Counted from the stretch's first letter, positions 36,629 to 46,491 are shown. The stretch is 64,000 nt of DNA from Sphingomonas sabuli (GCF_014352855.1 NZ_CP060697.1:1116001-1180000); one strand, 5' to 3'. The notes: generated from the letters alone by a model not told the origin. Made by a program: numbers and translations.

Positions 36629-37300
36629 ATGTGGCAACTCTATCAATTTCCGCTCTGTCCGTTTTCGCGCAAGGTCCGGCTGGTCCTGGCGGAAAAAGGC
36701 ATTGGCCATGAGCTGGTGCGCGAAAACCCGTGGGAGCGGCGCGACGAGTTCATCGACCTCAATCCCGCCGGCGAAACGCCGGTCATGGTCGACACCGAAA
36801 CCGGCGCGGTCCTGATCGGCAGCCAGCCGATCGTCGAATATCTCGACGAGACGGTGGAGAAGATGCCGATGATCCACGGCAATGCCGTGCTGCGCGCGGA
36901 AATCCGCCGCCTGGTCGAATGGTTCGACGAGAAATTGTACCGCGAGGCGGTCGAGCCGCTGATGAACGAGCGGATGCGCAAGCGCATTGTAAGCCGCGAA
37001 AGCCCGGACACGCGCATCCTTCGCGATTCGATGCGCATCGCCAACGGGCACCTCGACTACATGGATTACCTGCTCGATCACCGCCGCTGGCTGGCCGGGC
37101 CGGGCCTGAGTTTGGCGGATTTCACGGCAGCCGCGCATTTGAGCGTGATCGACTATCTCGGTGCGCTCGACTGGCGCGGACATCAGCAGACCAAGGACTG
37201 GTATGCGGTGATGAAATCGCGGCCCTGCTTCCGTCCCCTGCTGGGCGAACGAATGGAAGTCATCGTGCCGCCGCAGCATTACGATAAGGTGGACTTCTAG
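36629..37300 (+). CDS. Glutathione S-transferase family protein
   Basis: The 223-residue protein has an N-terminal thioredoxin-fold domain opening WQLYQFPLCPFSRKVRLVLAEK, with a CPFS redox-like site at 10-13, and the glutathione-binding segment NPAGETPVMVD; QPIVEYLDE follows. The C-terminal helical domain ends with the GPGLSLADFTAAAHLSVIDY motif (the N-capping box of GSTs). The substrate is unknown. It starts 38 bp after the carbonic anhydrase gene. Confidence 0.92.
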   Translation: MWQLYQFPLCPFSRKVRLVLAEKGIGHELVRENPWERRDEFIDLNPAGETPVMVDTETGAVLIGSQPIVEYLDETVEKMPMIHGNAVLRAEIRRLVEWFDEKLYREAVEPLMNERMRKRIVSRESPDTRILRDSMRIANGHLDYMDYLLDHRRWLAGPGLSLADFTAAAHLSVIDYLGALDWRGHQQTKDWYAVMKSRPCFRPLLGERMEVIVPPQHYDKVDF

Positions 37301-37362
37301 AGGCATTGCCCGCGGCGGCGGGTCTGCTACGCCTGCATGGCCTTGAGGGAGGAGATGCGGGA

Positions 37363-38766
37363 ATGACGGTTGCTGATGCCACGCCCGATTATGAAGTCGG
37401 CGACCGCGACGACCGCGCCTTTCTCGGCCATCCAAAGGGTCTCGGCTACCTGGGCTTCACCGAGGCCTGCGAACGCTTCTCCTATTATTCCATGCAGACG
37501 CTGCTGGTGCTCTACATGGTCAATTACCTGCTCGTGCCCGGGCGGATGGAAGACGTCCTCGGGCTCGAATGGCTGCGCACCCACGTCTACGACGGGTTGC
37601 AGGGTCAGCCGCTGGCGTCGGCCATCTTCGGAACCTACACCGCGCTGGTCTACGCGACCCCGATCCTGGGCGGGATCATCGCCGACCGGTGGTTGGGGCG
37701 GAACACCACCCTGATCATCGGCGGCGTGTTGATGGCGATCGGCCATTTCCTGATGGCCATTGAATCCGCATTCCTGTTCGCCCTGCTTGCGCTGCTGCTC
37801 GGCGTCGGCGCGTTCAAGGGCAATATCGCGACCCAGGTCGGCGCGCTCTACGGGCCAAACGACCTCCGCCGGGCGATGGCTTTCCAGATTTTCTACATCT
37901 TCATCAACGCCAGCGTCATCGTCGCGCCGCTGATCTCCGGAACCCTTGGGGAGCGCGTCGGCTGGCATTACGGCTTCGGCTGCGCCGGCATCGTCATGAT
38001 CATCGGGCTGGTCATCTACCTGATGGGCCAGAAGCACCTGCCGAACGAAAGCAAGGCGAGCCGGACCGATGCCAAGGCGACGCGCGAGCCGATGACCCGG
38101 GATGACTGGACGCGCCTGGCGGCCCTGCTCCTGCTCATTCCGGTGCTGGCGATCTCGCTGCTGACCAATCAGGAAATCTTCAACGCCTACCTCGTCTGGG
38201 GCGACCAGCGGTTCAACCTCCAGTTCATGGGCACGACATTGCCGACCAGCTGGCTGATCACGCTCGATGCGGGCGTCAGCTTCGCGATGCTGGTGGCGGT
38301 CGCCGCATTCTGGAAATGGTGGGGCCGAACCCGGCGCGAGCCCGATGAGATCAGCAAGATGATCATCGGCAGCGTCTTTACCGTGGCCGGCGGCCTGTGC
38401 CTGTTCACCGCCGCTGCGACCACGCCGGACGACGCCAAGATCGGGCTGTTCTGGCCGGTCATGTTCCATCTGCTCAACAGTATCGGCTTCGCCCACATCC
38501 TGCCGATCAGCCTCGCGCTGTTCTCCAAGATCGCGCCGAAGCAGATCACCGCGACCGTGATCGGGCTGTATTACTTCGGCTTCTTCGGCGCCAATGCGCT
38601 CGTCGGCTATATCGGCGGGCTCTATTCCTCGCTGCCGACGACGACCTTTTGGCTAATCCATGTCGCCAGCGCGGCGTTCGGGCTGGTCGCATTCATCGTC
38701 TTCAAGCTGGTGCTGGGCAAGCGCATGACCGATACCGTCCAAGACCAGGCCCGGGTGCTCAGCTGA
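37363..38766 (+). CDS. POT/PTR-family proton-dependent oligopeptide transporter (first copy)
   Basis: The 467-residue transporter has about 12-14 hydrophobic helices and the POT signatures FTEACERFSYYSMQTLLVLYM near residues 31-51 (ExxER), TPILGGIIADRWLGRNTTL, and GAFKGNIATQVGALYG (the PTR2 motif with GNI). It imports di- and tripeptides with protons. GGGAGGAG precedes the ATG at 37363; an earlier in-frame codon at 37306 is less likely. Its stop overlaps the start of the DUF1206 gene. A second, more distant copy lies at 40922. Confidence 0.93.
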   Translation: MTVADATPDYEVGDRDDRAFLGHPKGLGYLGFTEACERFSYYSMQTLLVLYMVNYLLVPGRMEDVLGLEWLRTHVYDGLQGQPLASAIFGTYTALVYATPILGGIIADRWLGRNTTLIIGGVLMAIGHFLMAIESAFLFALLALLLGVGAFKGNIATQVGALYGPNDLRRAMAFQIFYIFINASVIVAPLISGTLGERVGWHYGFGCAGIVMIIGLVIYLMGQKHLPNESKASRTDAKATREPMTRDDWTRLAALLLLIPVLAISLLTNQEIFNAYLVWGDQRFNLQFMGTTLPTSWLITLDAGVSFAMLVAVAAFWKWWGRTRREPDEISKMIIGSVFTVAGGLCLFTAAATTPDDAKIGLFWPVMFHLLNSIGFAHILPISLALFSKIAPKQITATVIGLYYFGFFGANALVGYIGGLYSSLPTTTFWLIHVASAAFGLVAFIVFKLVLGKRMTDTVQDQARVLS

Positions 38767-39581
38767 TGGCCGAGACTCGCGCCGGCGAAATCGCACACGA
38801 GAGCAGCTTCATCCAGCTGTGCCGTGTCGGCTTCCTTGGCCGCGGCATCCTGTATCTCCTGATCGGCCTGCTGGTGCTGGGCACCGGCCGCACGGAAGAT
38901 CTGACCGGGGCCCTTGAATATATCGGCGAAGGCTGGGGACGCTTCCTGCTGATGGGTATCACCGTGGGCCTTGCCGCCTACGGGCTGTGGCGGCTGGCTG
39001 ATGCTGCCTTTGGCATCGAACATCCGATCAAGGACAACAAGAATTACCGCAAGCGGGCCATCGCCGCGGGCATCGGGACAATCTACATTCTGATGGCCTA
39101 CAAGGCCGTGCGCATCCTGCTGACGGAGCGCGGCGGCGAGGACCAGACGCAGCAGAACGCCGGCACCGTGCTCGACCTCCCGGGCGGCAACATCGTCCTC
39201 GCGGCGATCGCCATCGGCCTCGCCATCGGCGGCGCGTCGCAGCTCAACAAGGCGATGAAATGCTCGTTCCTGCAGAACCTCGACGGGCGTGCCACGGGCG
39301 ACGCGGTAAAGTGGCTTGGCCGGATCGGCTATGCGGCCCGCGGAACGATCATGATCCTCGTCGGCGTCCTCATCGGGCGCGCCGCGATCGAAAGCCAGTC
39401 GTCGGAGGCGGGCGGCATGGAGCAGGCTCTCGACATGCTGTCCGGGCCGGTCCTGTATGCCGTCGCGGCAGGGCTGATGCTGTTCGGGCTGTTCAGCGTC
39501 ATCGAAGGCCTCTTCCGCCGCCTCCACGCGCCCGACAAGGCGGACATCAAGCGCAAAATCGACCAGGCGTTGCCCGATTGA
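38766..39581 (+). CDS. DUF1206 integral membrane protein
   Basis: The 271-residue membrane protein consists of three repeats of a two-helix DUF1206 unit; the shared pattern is visible as GFLGRGILYLLIGLLVL, RKRAIAAGIGTIYILMAYKA and GRIGYAARGTIMILVGVLIG. Function is unknown. Its ATG shares one base with the stop of the POT gene. Confidence 0.88.
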   Translation: MAETRAGEIAHESSFIQLCRVGFLGRGILYLLIGLLVLGTGRTEDLTGALEYIGEGWGRFLLMGITVGLAAYGLWRLADAAFGIEHPIKDNKNYRKRAIAAGIGTIYILMAYKAVRILLTERGGEDQTQQNAGTVLDLPGGNIVLAAIAIGLAIGGASQLNKAMKCSFLQNLDGRATGDAVKWLGRIGYAARGTIMILVGVLIGRAAIESQSSEAGGMEQALDMLSGPVLYAVAAGLMLFGLFSVIEGLFRRLHAPDKADIKRKIDQALPD

Positions 39582-39648
39582 GCCATTCCATCCGCTACAG
39601 TCAAAAGTCTGACTCGACACGGGATTTTTCAGAACATAAATAGAACGC

Positions 39649-40893
39649 GTGGCCCAGCTCGACCTTCAGGCAAAGCTCGCGATTCTCGCTGATGCGGCGA
39701 AATACGACGCCTCGTGCGCGTCGTCGGGCACGTCAAAGCGCACCAGCAAAGGCGGCAAGGGCGTGGGATCGACCGAAGGCATGGGCATCTGCCACGCCTA
39801 TGCCCCCGACGGCCGCTGCATATCACTGCTCAAGATATTGCTGACCAACAGCTGTATTTTCGACTGCCATTTCTGCATCAACCGCAAGAGTTCGAACGTC
39901 CGCCGCGCGCGCTTCACGGCACAAGAGGTGGTCCAGCTCACGCTCAATTTCTACAAGCGCAATTATATCGAGGGACTGTTTCTCTCCTCGGGCATCATCA
40001 AGTCGTCAAATTACACGATGGAGCAATTGGTCGAGGTCGCCCGGTCTCTGCGCGAGGACCACGACTTCCGCGGATACATCCACCTCAAGACCATCCCCGA
40101 TGCCGATCCCGAGCTGGTCCATTTGGCCGGTCTTTATGCCGACCGCATTTCCATCAACGTCGAACTGCCGACCCGCGAGGGCCTGACCCGCCTTGCACCG
40201 GAAAAGGATGGCGACCGCATCGAGGGGGCGATGGCGGGGATGAAGTCGTCGATCGAGGACGGCGTCGATGCGCGGCGCAAATATCGCAGCGCGCCCAAAT
40301 TCGCACCAGCTGGCCAGTCGACGCAGATGATCGTCGGCGCCGATGCCGCCAAAGACGGCGACATCGTCACGCGTGCAAGCCAGCTTTACGGCCGCTTCCG
40401 CCTGCGGCGCGTCTACTACAGCGCCTTTTCCCCTATCCCCGACGCCAGCGCGGTCCTGCCGCTCAACCGACCGCCGCTGATGCGCGAGCATCGGCTTTAT
40501 CAATCTGACTGGCTGATGCGCTTTTACGGCTTCACGCCTACGGAGGTCGTATCCGCGACCGACGACGGCATGCTGCCGCTCGACATCGATCCCAAGCTCG
40601 CCTGGGCGCTGAAATTCCGCGAAAGTTTTCCGGTCGACATTAATCGCGCCCCGCGAGAACAGCTGCTGCGTGTGCCGGGCCTGGGGACGAAGGCGGTCAA
40701 GCGCATCCTGTCCTCCCGTCGCTGGCGCAAGCTGCGGCTCGACGATGTCGCACGGCTGACCGTCTCGGTCGCCAAGGTCCGCCCATTCATCGTCACCGTC
40801 GACTGGCGGCCGACATTACTTACGGATCGCCAAGACCTGCGGTCACTAATAAAGCCCACCGCGTCGCAGCTCGAGCTGTTCGCGACCGCGTAG
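39649..40893 (+). CDS. Putative DNA modification/repair radical SAM protein
   Basis: This 414-residue radical SAM protein belongs to the group annotated as putative DNA modification/repair radical SAM proteins. The iron-sulfur motif CIFDCHFC (C69-x3-C73-x2-C76) is preceded by CHAYAPDGRCISLLKILLTN. The C-terminal part has a helix-hairpin-helix DNA-binding element LRVPGLGTKAVKRILSSRRW, which suggests action on DNA. The partner of this family is the DUF4130/UdgX protein, found at 42944 here, so the two probably act on one pathway. GTG start. Two other genes lie between the partners, which is unusual. Confidence 0.92.
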   Translation: MAQLDLQAKLAILADAAKYDASCASSGTSKRTSKGGKGVGSTEGMGICHAYAPDGRCISLLKILLTNSCIFDCHFCINRKSSNVRRARFTAQEVVQLTLNFYKRNYIEGLFLSSGIIKSSNYTMEQLVEVARSLREDHDFRGYIHLKTIPDADPELVHLAGLYADRISINVELPTREGLTRLAPEKDGDRIEGAMAGMKSSIEDGVDARRKYRSAPKFAPAGQSTQMIVGADAAKDGDIVTRASQLYGRFRLRRVYYSAFSPIPDASAVLPLNRPPLMREHRLYQSDWLMRFYGFTPTEVVSATDDGMLPLDIDPKLAWALKFRESFPVDINRAPREQLLRVPGLGTKAVKRILSSRRWRKLRLDDVARLTVSVAKVRPFIVTVDWRPTLLTDRQDLRSLIKPTASQLELFATA

Positions 40894-40921
40894 CGTCCCA
40901 CCGGGGCGGACTGGGGGGTTG

Positions 40922-42316
40922 ATGTCACGCGAAGCCGAGATCGCCGAACTGCCGCATACTCCGCCGCCCGACGCGATGCCGACTGGCCTGCGCAGTCATC
41001 CGCGTGGCTTGCTGGTGTTGTCGGCAACGGAACTGGCCGAACGCTTTTCCTATTACGGGATGGTCGGGCTGCTTGTTCTGTACATGACCAAGCAGCTGCT
41101 GTTGCCGGGGCACGCCGAGCACGTTCTCGGCCTGGCCGAGCTGCGCCGTTTGTTCGAATGGCGCGAGCCCTTGTCCAACCAGGCTTTCGCTTCGCTGATC
41201 TACGGCTGGTATGCCGGCCTCGTCTACTTCACGCCGCTGGTCGGCGGGTGGATTGCCGACCGCTGGCTCGGCGCGCGGCGCACCGTCACACTCGGCGCGC
41301 TGCTGATGGCTGGCGGCCACCTCGCCATGTCGTTCGACCAGACGTTCCTCATCGCCTTGCTGCTGCTGATCTGCGGGTCGGGCTGTCTCAAGGGCAATAT
41401 CTCCGCCCAGGTTGCGCCGCTGTATCCGGTTGGCGACGAATCGCGCCGCGCCCGGGGCTTCACCATCTTTTCGACCGGGATCAATATCGGCGCAGTTGCC
41501 GGGCCGCTCGTCACCGGTGCCCTTGCGCAAGCCTATGGCTGGCACGTCGGCTTCGCCTGCGCCGCGCTCCTCATGGCGGTGGCTTTATTCACATACCTTG
41601 GGGGCCAGAAGCATCTTCGCGGCAAACACGACGTGCAGCCGCACCCGAACGAAGCGGACCAACGGAAGCTTGGCCATGGGGATCGCCTGCGCCTCGTGGC
41701 GATCCTGCTGCTGATTCTCGTCAACGTGCCGATAGCCGCTTCCTATTATCAGATAACCAATGTCGGGCTGGTGTGGCTCGACCGCTGGGCGACGCTGGAT
41801 ACGCCGCTGGGCGCCGTGCCGGCGACGTGGTTCAACTCGCTCGACAGCTTTGCCAGCATCGTCGTCGCCGCGCCGCTTCTTGCGCTGTGGGCAATGCAGT
41901 CACGCCGAGGCGGCGAGCCCGACAGTTTGGCCAAGGTCATGCAGGGCGCGCTGATCAACGCTGCGGCACCGCTGATCCTGGTGGCCGCGATCCTGATGGC
42001 CGGCGAGGGCCAAAAGGTTTCGGCCATCTGGCCAATGCTCTACTGGATCGTGACCGGTATCGCCTTCATGTATTATTGGCCGCTGACGCTCGAGATCGTC
42101 GCCGCGCGCTCGCCCGAAGCCCTGCGTTCGCGGCTGATGGGCGCCGTCTTCCTGGCTTTGTTCGCCGGCAATCTGCTGGTCGGCTGGGTCGGCAGCTTCT
42201 ACGAATTGATGACCCCCGCCGCCTTCTTCGGGCTCAACGCCGCAATCGGCTTTGCCGGGGCGATCATCCTCTTTCCGCTGATGGGTTTCATGCGCCGCCA
42301 CTTGCTTGGGCAATGA
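40922..42316 (+). CDS. POT/PTR-family proton-dependent oligopeptide transporter (second copy)
   Basis: The 464-residue protein has the same signatures as the first copy (ATELAERFSYYGMVGLLVLYM, TPLVGGWIADRWLGARRTV, GSGCLKGNISAQVAPLYP) but the two differ throughout, so this is an old duplication rather than a recent repeat. It should import small peptides with protons. ATG at 40922 is preceded by a GGGGGG run; TTG at 40919 is an alternative. It sits between the radical SAM gene and the hemerythrin gene. Confidence 0.92.
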   Translation: MSREAEIAELPHTPPPDAMPTGLRSHPRGLLVLSATELAERFSYYGMVGLLVLYMTKQLLLPGHAEHVLGLAELRRLFEWREPLSNQAFASLIYGWYAGLVYFTPLVGGWIADRWLGARRTVTLGALLMAGGHLAMSFDQTFLIALLLLICGSGCLKGNISAQVAPLYPVGDESRRARGFTIFSTGINIGAVAGPLVTGALAQAYGWHVGFACAALLMAVALFTYLGGQKHLRGKHDVQPHPNEADQRKLGHGDRLRLVAILLLILVNVPIAASYYQITNVGLVWLDRWATLDTPLGAVPATWFNSLDSFASIVVAAPLLALWAMQSRRGGEPDSLAKVMQGALINAAAPLILVAAILMAGEGQKVSAIWPMLYWIVTGIAFMYYWPLTLEIVAARSPEALRSRLMGAVFLALFAGNLLVGWVGSFYELMTPAAFFGLNAAIGFAGAIILFPLMGFMRRHLLGQ

Positions 42317-42379
42317 AGGTTCGACGCCTCGAAGAACTCTTTGCCGCCTGAGGAGTTTGCAGGGCGAAGGAGAATTCAG

Positions 42380-42886
42380 ATGGCGCAGGACATTTTCGAA
42401 CGGCTCAAGCAGGACCATGACAAGCATCGCGAACTGATCGACGCGATCAAGCAGACCAGCGGCGACAGCGACGACCGCAAATCGCTGTTCACCCAGTTCA
42501 AGACCGACGCGATGGCCCACGCCGCGGCGGAGGAAGAGACCCTCTACGTGGCGATGATGGCGGACACCGAGATCCGCCAGGACGCGCAGCATAGCGTCAA
42601 GGAGCATGCGGAACTCGGCATGCTTTTCGTCGAGATCGATGAAATGGACATGGGCTCGTCGGCCTGGCTCAACAAGTTCAACAAGCTTGCCGAGGAATAC
42701 ACCCACCACATCGACGAGGAAGAGGAAGAGAAATTCCCCAAGGCCCGCGAAGAGCTGGGCGAGGACAAGGCGGTCGCGCTGACGGCCGAGTTCGAGCAGC
42801 GCAAGCCGGAGGAGATCCAGCGCGTCAAGGACAAGGCCGACGTGCCGGAAATCAAGAAGGCGATCGAGGAAGAGGAAGGCGCCTGA
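42380..42886 (+). CDS. Hemerythrin HHE domain protein
   Basis: The 168-residue protein is a four-helix HHE-type hemerythrin. Candidate iron ligands are visible in IFERLKQDHDKHRELID, AMAHAAAEEETLYVAM, HSVKEHAELGMLF and YTHHIDEEEEEKFPKA. The C-terminal 40 residues are charged and may be a flexible tail. Such proteins bind a di-iron centre and respond to oxygen, NO or metal stress. AAGGAGA lies before the ATG at 42380. It lies between the POT and udgX genes. Confidence 0.92.
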   Translation: MAQDIFERLKQDHDKHRELIDAIKQTSGDSDDRKSLFTQFKTDAMAHAAAEEETLYVAMMADTEIRQDAQHSVKEHAELGMLFVEIDEMDMGSSAWLNKFNKLAEEYTHHIDEEEEEKFPKAREELGEDKAVALTAEFEQRKPEEIQRVKDKADVPEIKKAIEEEEGA

Positions 42887-42943
42887 TCGCCTATGGTCCG
42901 ACGTCCCGGCGCCTCTGACGGGGAGTTGCTGCGCGAGGGGCCG

Positions 42944-44380
42944 ATGATCGACGCGTTCCGCGTGTCGCTCTCGGCCCCCGACGATTTCGACGGCTGGCGG
43001 GACGCGGCACGCGGCTTGGCCGAGGCCGGCGTCCCGCCCGCTGCAATCATCTGGGACGTGGAAGGCGAAAGCGCCGACCTGTTCGGAGCCGGCGCGCCCC
43101 CGCCGCCCGCAGGACCAAGCTTCGCCGTCCCGCGCGATTTCATCAGCCTGGCCAAGGCGGCGATCTGCCACAGCGACCCCGAACGCTTTGCGCTGCTCTA
43201 CGCGATGCTTCTGAAGCTGCGCGACAACCGCAAGGCGATGGAGGACCGCGCCGACCCCCTGCTCGACCGGCTCGAAGGCCTTGCCAAGGCCGTCCGCCGC
43301 GACGTCCACAAGATGCACGCCTTCGTCCGCTTTCGCGAGATCGAGGAAGGCGGCGAGACGCGCTTCGTCGCCTTCTTTGAGCCCGACCATCACATCGTCC
43401 GGCGCACCGCCAGCTTCTTCGTCAACCGCTTTACCAACATGCGCTGGTCGATCCTGACGCCCGAACTGTCGATCCACTGGGACGGTACGACGCTGAGCGA
43501 GGGTCCCGGTGCCGTTCGCGCCGACGCGCCCGCCGGCGATCCGCTCGAAGACATGTGGCGCACCTATTACGCGTCCATCTTCAACCCCGCACGACTCAAG
43601 ATCGGCGCGATGCTGAAGGAAATGCCGAAGAAATATTGGCACAACATGCCGGAAACCGCGCTGGTCCGGCCACTCATTGCCGGCGCCCGCGAACGCGAAA
43701 TCGAAATGATCGAACGGTCGCGTACCGAAACACCGCCGCCGCCGCCGCCGAAGCCCGCGTTAACGGCCGGGGGCAACGTGCAGGCCGCATGGGAAGCGCT
43801 CCGCGCCGACGCAATGCATTGCACCCGCTGCGACCTGTACAAATGCGCCACGCAGACGGTGTTCGGCGAAGGCCCGCTCGACGCCCGGCTAGTGTTTGTC
43901 GGCGAACAGCCCGGCGATCAGGAAGACCTGGCGGGCCACCCCTTCGTCGGCCCCGCCGGACAGTTGTTCAACGGCGCGCTGGAAGCCGCCGGCATCGACC
44001 GCGCGCAAACCTACGTCACCAACGCGGTCAAGCACTTCAAGTTCGTCCAGCGCGGCAAGAAGCGCATCCATTCCAAGCCCAATGCCGGGGAAATCGAAAT
44101 CTGCCGCTTCTGGGTCGATCAGGAGCGTGAACTGATCCGCCCACCGGTGACGGTCGCGCTCGGGGCAACGGCCGCCCGTTCGCTCCTGGGCAAGACCGTC
44201 ACCATCAGCCGGATGCGCGGTGCGCCGGTCGATCTGCCCGACGGATCGGAATGCTGGGTGACGGTGCACCCCAGCTACCTGCTGCGTATTCCCGACGAGG
44301 GCTTTCGGCGCGAGGAACACGCCAGGTTCGTCAACGACCTTCGCCAGATCCGCGACCGCCTGGAGAGTATTCCGGCCTAG
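42944..44380 (+). CDS. udgX: DUF4130 domain fused to UdgX-type uracil-DNA glycosylase
   Basis: The 478-residue protein has an N-terminal DUF4130 domain (about 1-230) and a C-terminal UdgX-type uracil-DNA binding domain. The latter contains the iron-sulfur ligand region CTRCDLYKC, motif A GEQPGDQED (about 319-327), the R-loop KKRIHSKP with H376, which in UdgX attacks the uracil-DNA sugar to give a covalent adduct, and motif B HPSYL (about 443). ATG at 42944 begins at the family N-terminus; 42893 is an alternative 17 codons upstream. The stop shares CTAG with the convergent receptor gene. Partner of the radical SAM protein at 39649. Confidence 0.93.
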   Translation: MIDAFRVSLSAPDDFDGWRDAARGLAEAGVPPAAIIWDVEGESADLFGAGAPPPPAGPSFAVPRDFISLAKAAICHSDPERFALLYAMLLKLRDNRKAMEDRADPLLDRLEGLAKAVRRDVHKMHAFVRFREIEEGGETRFVAFFEPDHHIVRRTASFFVNRFTNMRWSILTPELSIHWDGTTLSEGPGAVRADAPAGDPLEDMWRTYYASIFNPARLKIGAMLKEMPKKYWHNMPETALVRPLIAGAREREIEMIERSRTETPPPPPPKPALTAGGNVQAAWEALRADAMHCTRCDLYKCATQTVFGEGPLDARLVFVGEQPGDQEDLAGHPFVGPAGQLFNGALEAAGIDRAQTYVTNAVKHFKFVQRGKKRIHSKPNAGEIEICRFWVDQERELIRPPVTVALGATAARSLLGKTVTISRMRGAPVDLPDGSECWVTVHPSYLLRIPDEGFRREEHARFVNDLRQIRDRLESIPA

Positions 44381-46491
44381 AAGCCGAAGCGGATCGCGGC
44401 TTTGACCGTGCGCGGCGCACCCGGGCCGATGTTGTTGTCGTTATGCGCGGTCGGGAAATAGTCGGCACCGAACACATTCTCGACATTGACCTGCAGCTTG
44501 ATCGCGTCGGTCAGCTTGTAGAAGGCGGCGGCGTCGACCCGGGCATAGCCGGGCAGCACGACCTGGTTGCTGATCGACGCAAACGACTTGCTGCGCGCGA
44601 TGAGGCCAAGGCCGAGCCCGAGCGCCGGAGTCACGTCGTAGCGATTCCACATCGAGAAGCTGTGGCGCGGGACCAGCGGCGCTTCGCAATCGCCGGCCGG
44701 GCAAGCGCTGGTTGCCGCGGTGATTTCCGACTTCTGCAGCGCGTATCCGGCCGACACCTGCCAGCGATCGGTAACGCTGCGTTCCAGTCCTATCTCCAGC
44801 CCGCGCGTGCGCTGCTCGCCAGTCAGGACCACCGTGCCGCTGCCGTCCGGATTGGGGGCGCGGGTGTTCGTGCGATCGAGCTGGTAAAGCGCGGCCGTGG
44901 CCAGCAGACCGGCGACCGGCTCCCACTTCGCGCCCAGCTCGTAATTGTCGAACCGCTCCGGCTTCAGCGCTTCCGTGCCGATATCGAGGCCGCCGAACTG
45001 GTCGCCCGACTGCGGCAGAAAGGAGCGGGCGTAATTGGCATACAGCGACAGATTGCCTTGTGGCTTGAGCACGATGCCAAGGCGCGGCGAAATCATCTCG
45101 TCGACGCGCTCGAACTGGCCGCCGGCGGCGCGATAATCGTCCACGCGGAGCTTGAAGCGGTCGAAGCGCAGGCCGGCCACGATCTCCAGCCATTCCGATG
45201 GGCGGATCTGGTCCTGCACGTACAGCGCGGCGATCGTCGCCCGGGTGCGGTTGTCCGTGTCGGATGCGGACGGCGCGAAGGTCAAGTCCGCATCCACGGT
45301 CGGGTCGCTGAGCGGCACCCGGTTGCTGCCGGCGAAGGTCCCGCTCAAACGCCGGTTGCGCGACTTTTGCTGGCCGACCTCGAAACCGAACAGGACGGTC
45401 TGGTCGACGCCGCCGAGCACGGTCTTCCAGATGAGGTCCGTCTGGCTGAACAGGTTCCGCCGCTTGGTCGCGTTGTTGTACGCGCCGAGCACGACTTCGC
45501 CAGTCGTCTCGTCGAGGTCGGACGGGTACACGTTCTGGTAGAACTTGTCGTAATCGCCGAGCAGCGTCCGGTTGCGCAGGGTAAGACCGGGCGACAAGTC
45601 GCGCTGCACCGCGACCTGGCCGACATTGGCGTCGACGCGCGCGAAGCTCAGTTCCGGATCGCCGAAGAAGACATCGTCATAGCCGTCCAGCGGGCGACCG
45701 TTGTCGGCGGGCACGCCGCGGTCGGTCGTCCGGCGGTCATGGAAATATTCGTACGACAGATCGACGCGGGTCGCCGGACCGGCGAGGATGCCGACGGTCG
45801 GATTGAAGCCGTAGCGTTCCAGCCCGACGTGGTCGCGGAAGCTTTCGCCATGTTCGTACACGCCGTTGACGCGCAGCCCGACCGACCCGGACAAGGGCTG
45901 ATCGAGGTCGGCCGCAAGGCGAACGCCGCCTTCGCTATCGCCGGCCAGCGAAACATCGCGGATCGGGGACAGGGTCGACCGCTTTGTCACGCGATTGACG
46001 ACGCCGCCGCCGCCGCCGCGGCCGAAGATCATCGCATTTGGTCCGCGCAGCACCTCGACCCGGTCCACATTATAGAAGTCGCGGAAATATTGGACATCGT
46101 CGCGGATGCCGTCGACGAACAGGTCGGCGGTCGTGTTGTTGCCGCGCAGCGTGAACTGGTCGCGGTTGCCTTCACCGGTGCCGGGCGTAGCTCCGGGCAC
46201 GAAGTTGAGCAGGTCGGCCACCGAGCGCAACTGCTGATCCTCGATCTGGCGTTCGGAAATGACCGTCAGCGCTTGCGGGATATCCTTGACGTCCGTGTTG
46301 GTCTTGGTCGCCGTGCTGGTCGTGCGCGCGCCATAGCGGTCACGCTTGCCTTCGACGATGATTGGCTCCGCCGTATCCGCTTCGGCCGCGGCAATTGCGT
46401 CGGCCGCGTCGACCGAGGCACTGGCCTCCATGGCAAGCGGCGAAGCACCGGCAGCGAGAGAAACTACGAACGAAGTCAGACCGAAAGACAT
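44377..46491 (-). CDS. TonB-dependent siderophore receptor (Fiu/CirA-like)
   Basis: The 704-residue outer-membrane receptor begins with a signal-like MSFGLTSFVVSLAAGASPLA. The plug domain has DVKDIPQALTVISERQIEDQ, DLLNFVPGATPGTGEGNRDQ and VEVLRGPNAMIFGRGGGGGVVNRV. The 22-strand barrel follows, ending in AIRFGF with a terminal Phe. The TonB box lies near EPIIVEG. Catecholate-type ferric siderophore uptake is likely, inferred from overall similarity to Fiu. A Fur-box-like sequence lies just upstream of the start. The stop shares CTAG with udgX. Confidence 0.92.
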   Translation of the reverse strand: MSFGLTSFVVSLAAGASPLAMEASASVDAADAIAAAEADTAEPIIVEGKRDRYGARTTSTATKTNTDVKDIPQALTVISERQIEDQQLRSVADLLNFVPGATPGTGEGNRDQFTLRGNNTTADLFVDGIRDDVQYFRDFYNVDRVEVLRGPNAMIFGRGGGGGVVNRVTKRSTLSPIRDVSLAGDSEGGVRLAADLDQPLSGSVGLRVNGVYEHGESFRDHVGLERYGFNPTVGILAGPATRVDLSYEYFHDRRTTDRGVPADNGRPLDGYDDVFFGDPELSFARVDANVGQVAVQRDLSPGLTLRNRTLLGDYDKFYQNVYPSDLDETTGEVVLGAYNNATKRRNLFSQTDLIWKTVLGGVDQTVLFGFEVGQQKSRNRRLSGTFAGSNRVPLSDPTVDADLTFAPSASDTDNRTRATIAALYVQDQIRPSEWLEIVAGLRFDRFKLRVDDYRAAGGQFERVDEMISPRLGIVLKPQGNLSLYANYARSFLPQSGDQFGGLDIGTEALKPERFDNYELGAKWEPVAGLLATAALYQLDRTNTRAPNPDGSGTVVLTGEQRTRGLEIGLERSVTDRWQVSAGYALQKSEITAATSACPAGDCEAPLVPRHSFSMWNRYDVTPALGLGLGLIARSKSFASISNQVVLPGYARVDAAAFYKLTDAIKLQVNVENVFGADYFPTAHNDNNIGPGAPRTVKAAIRFGF

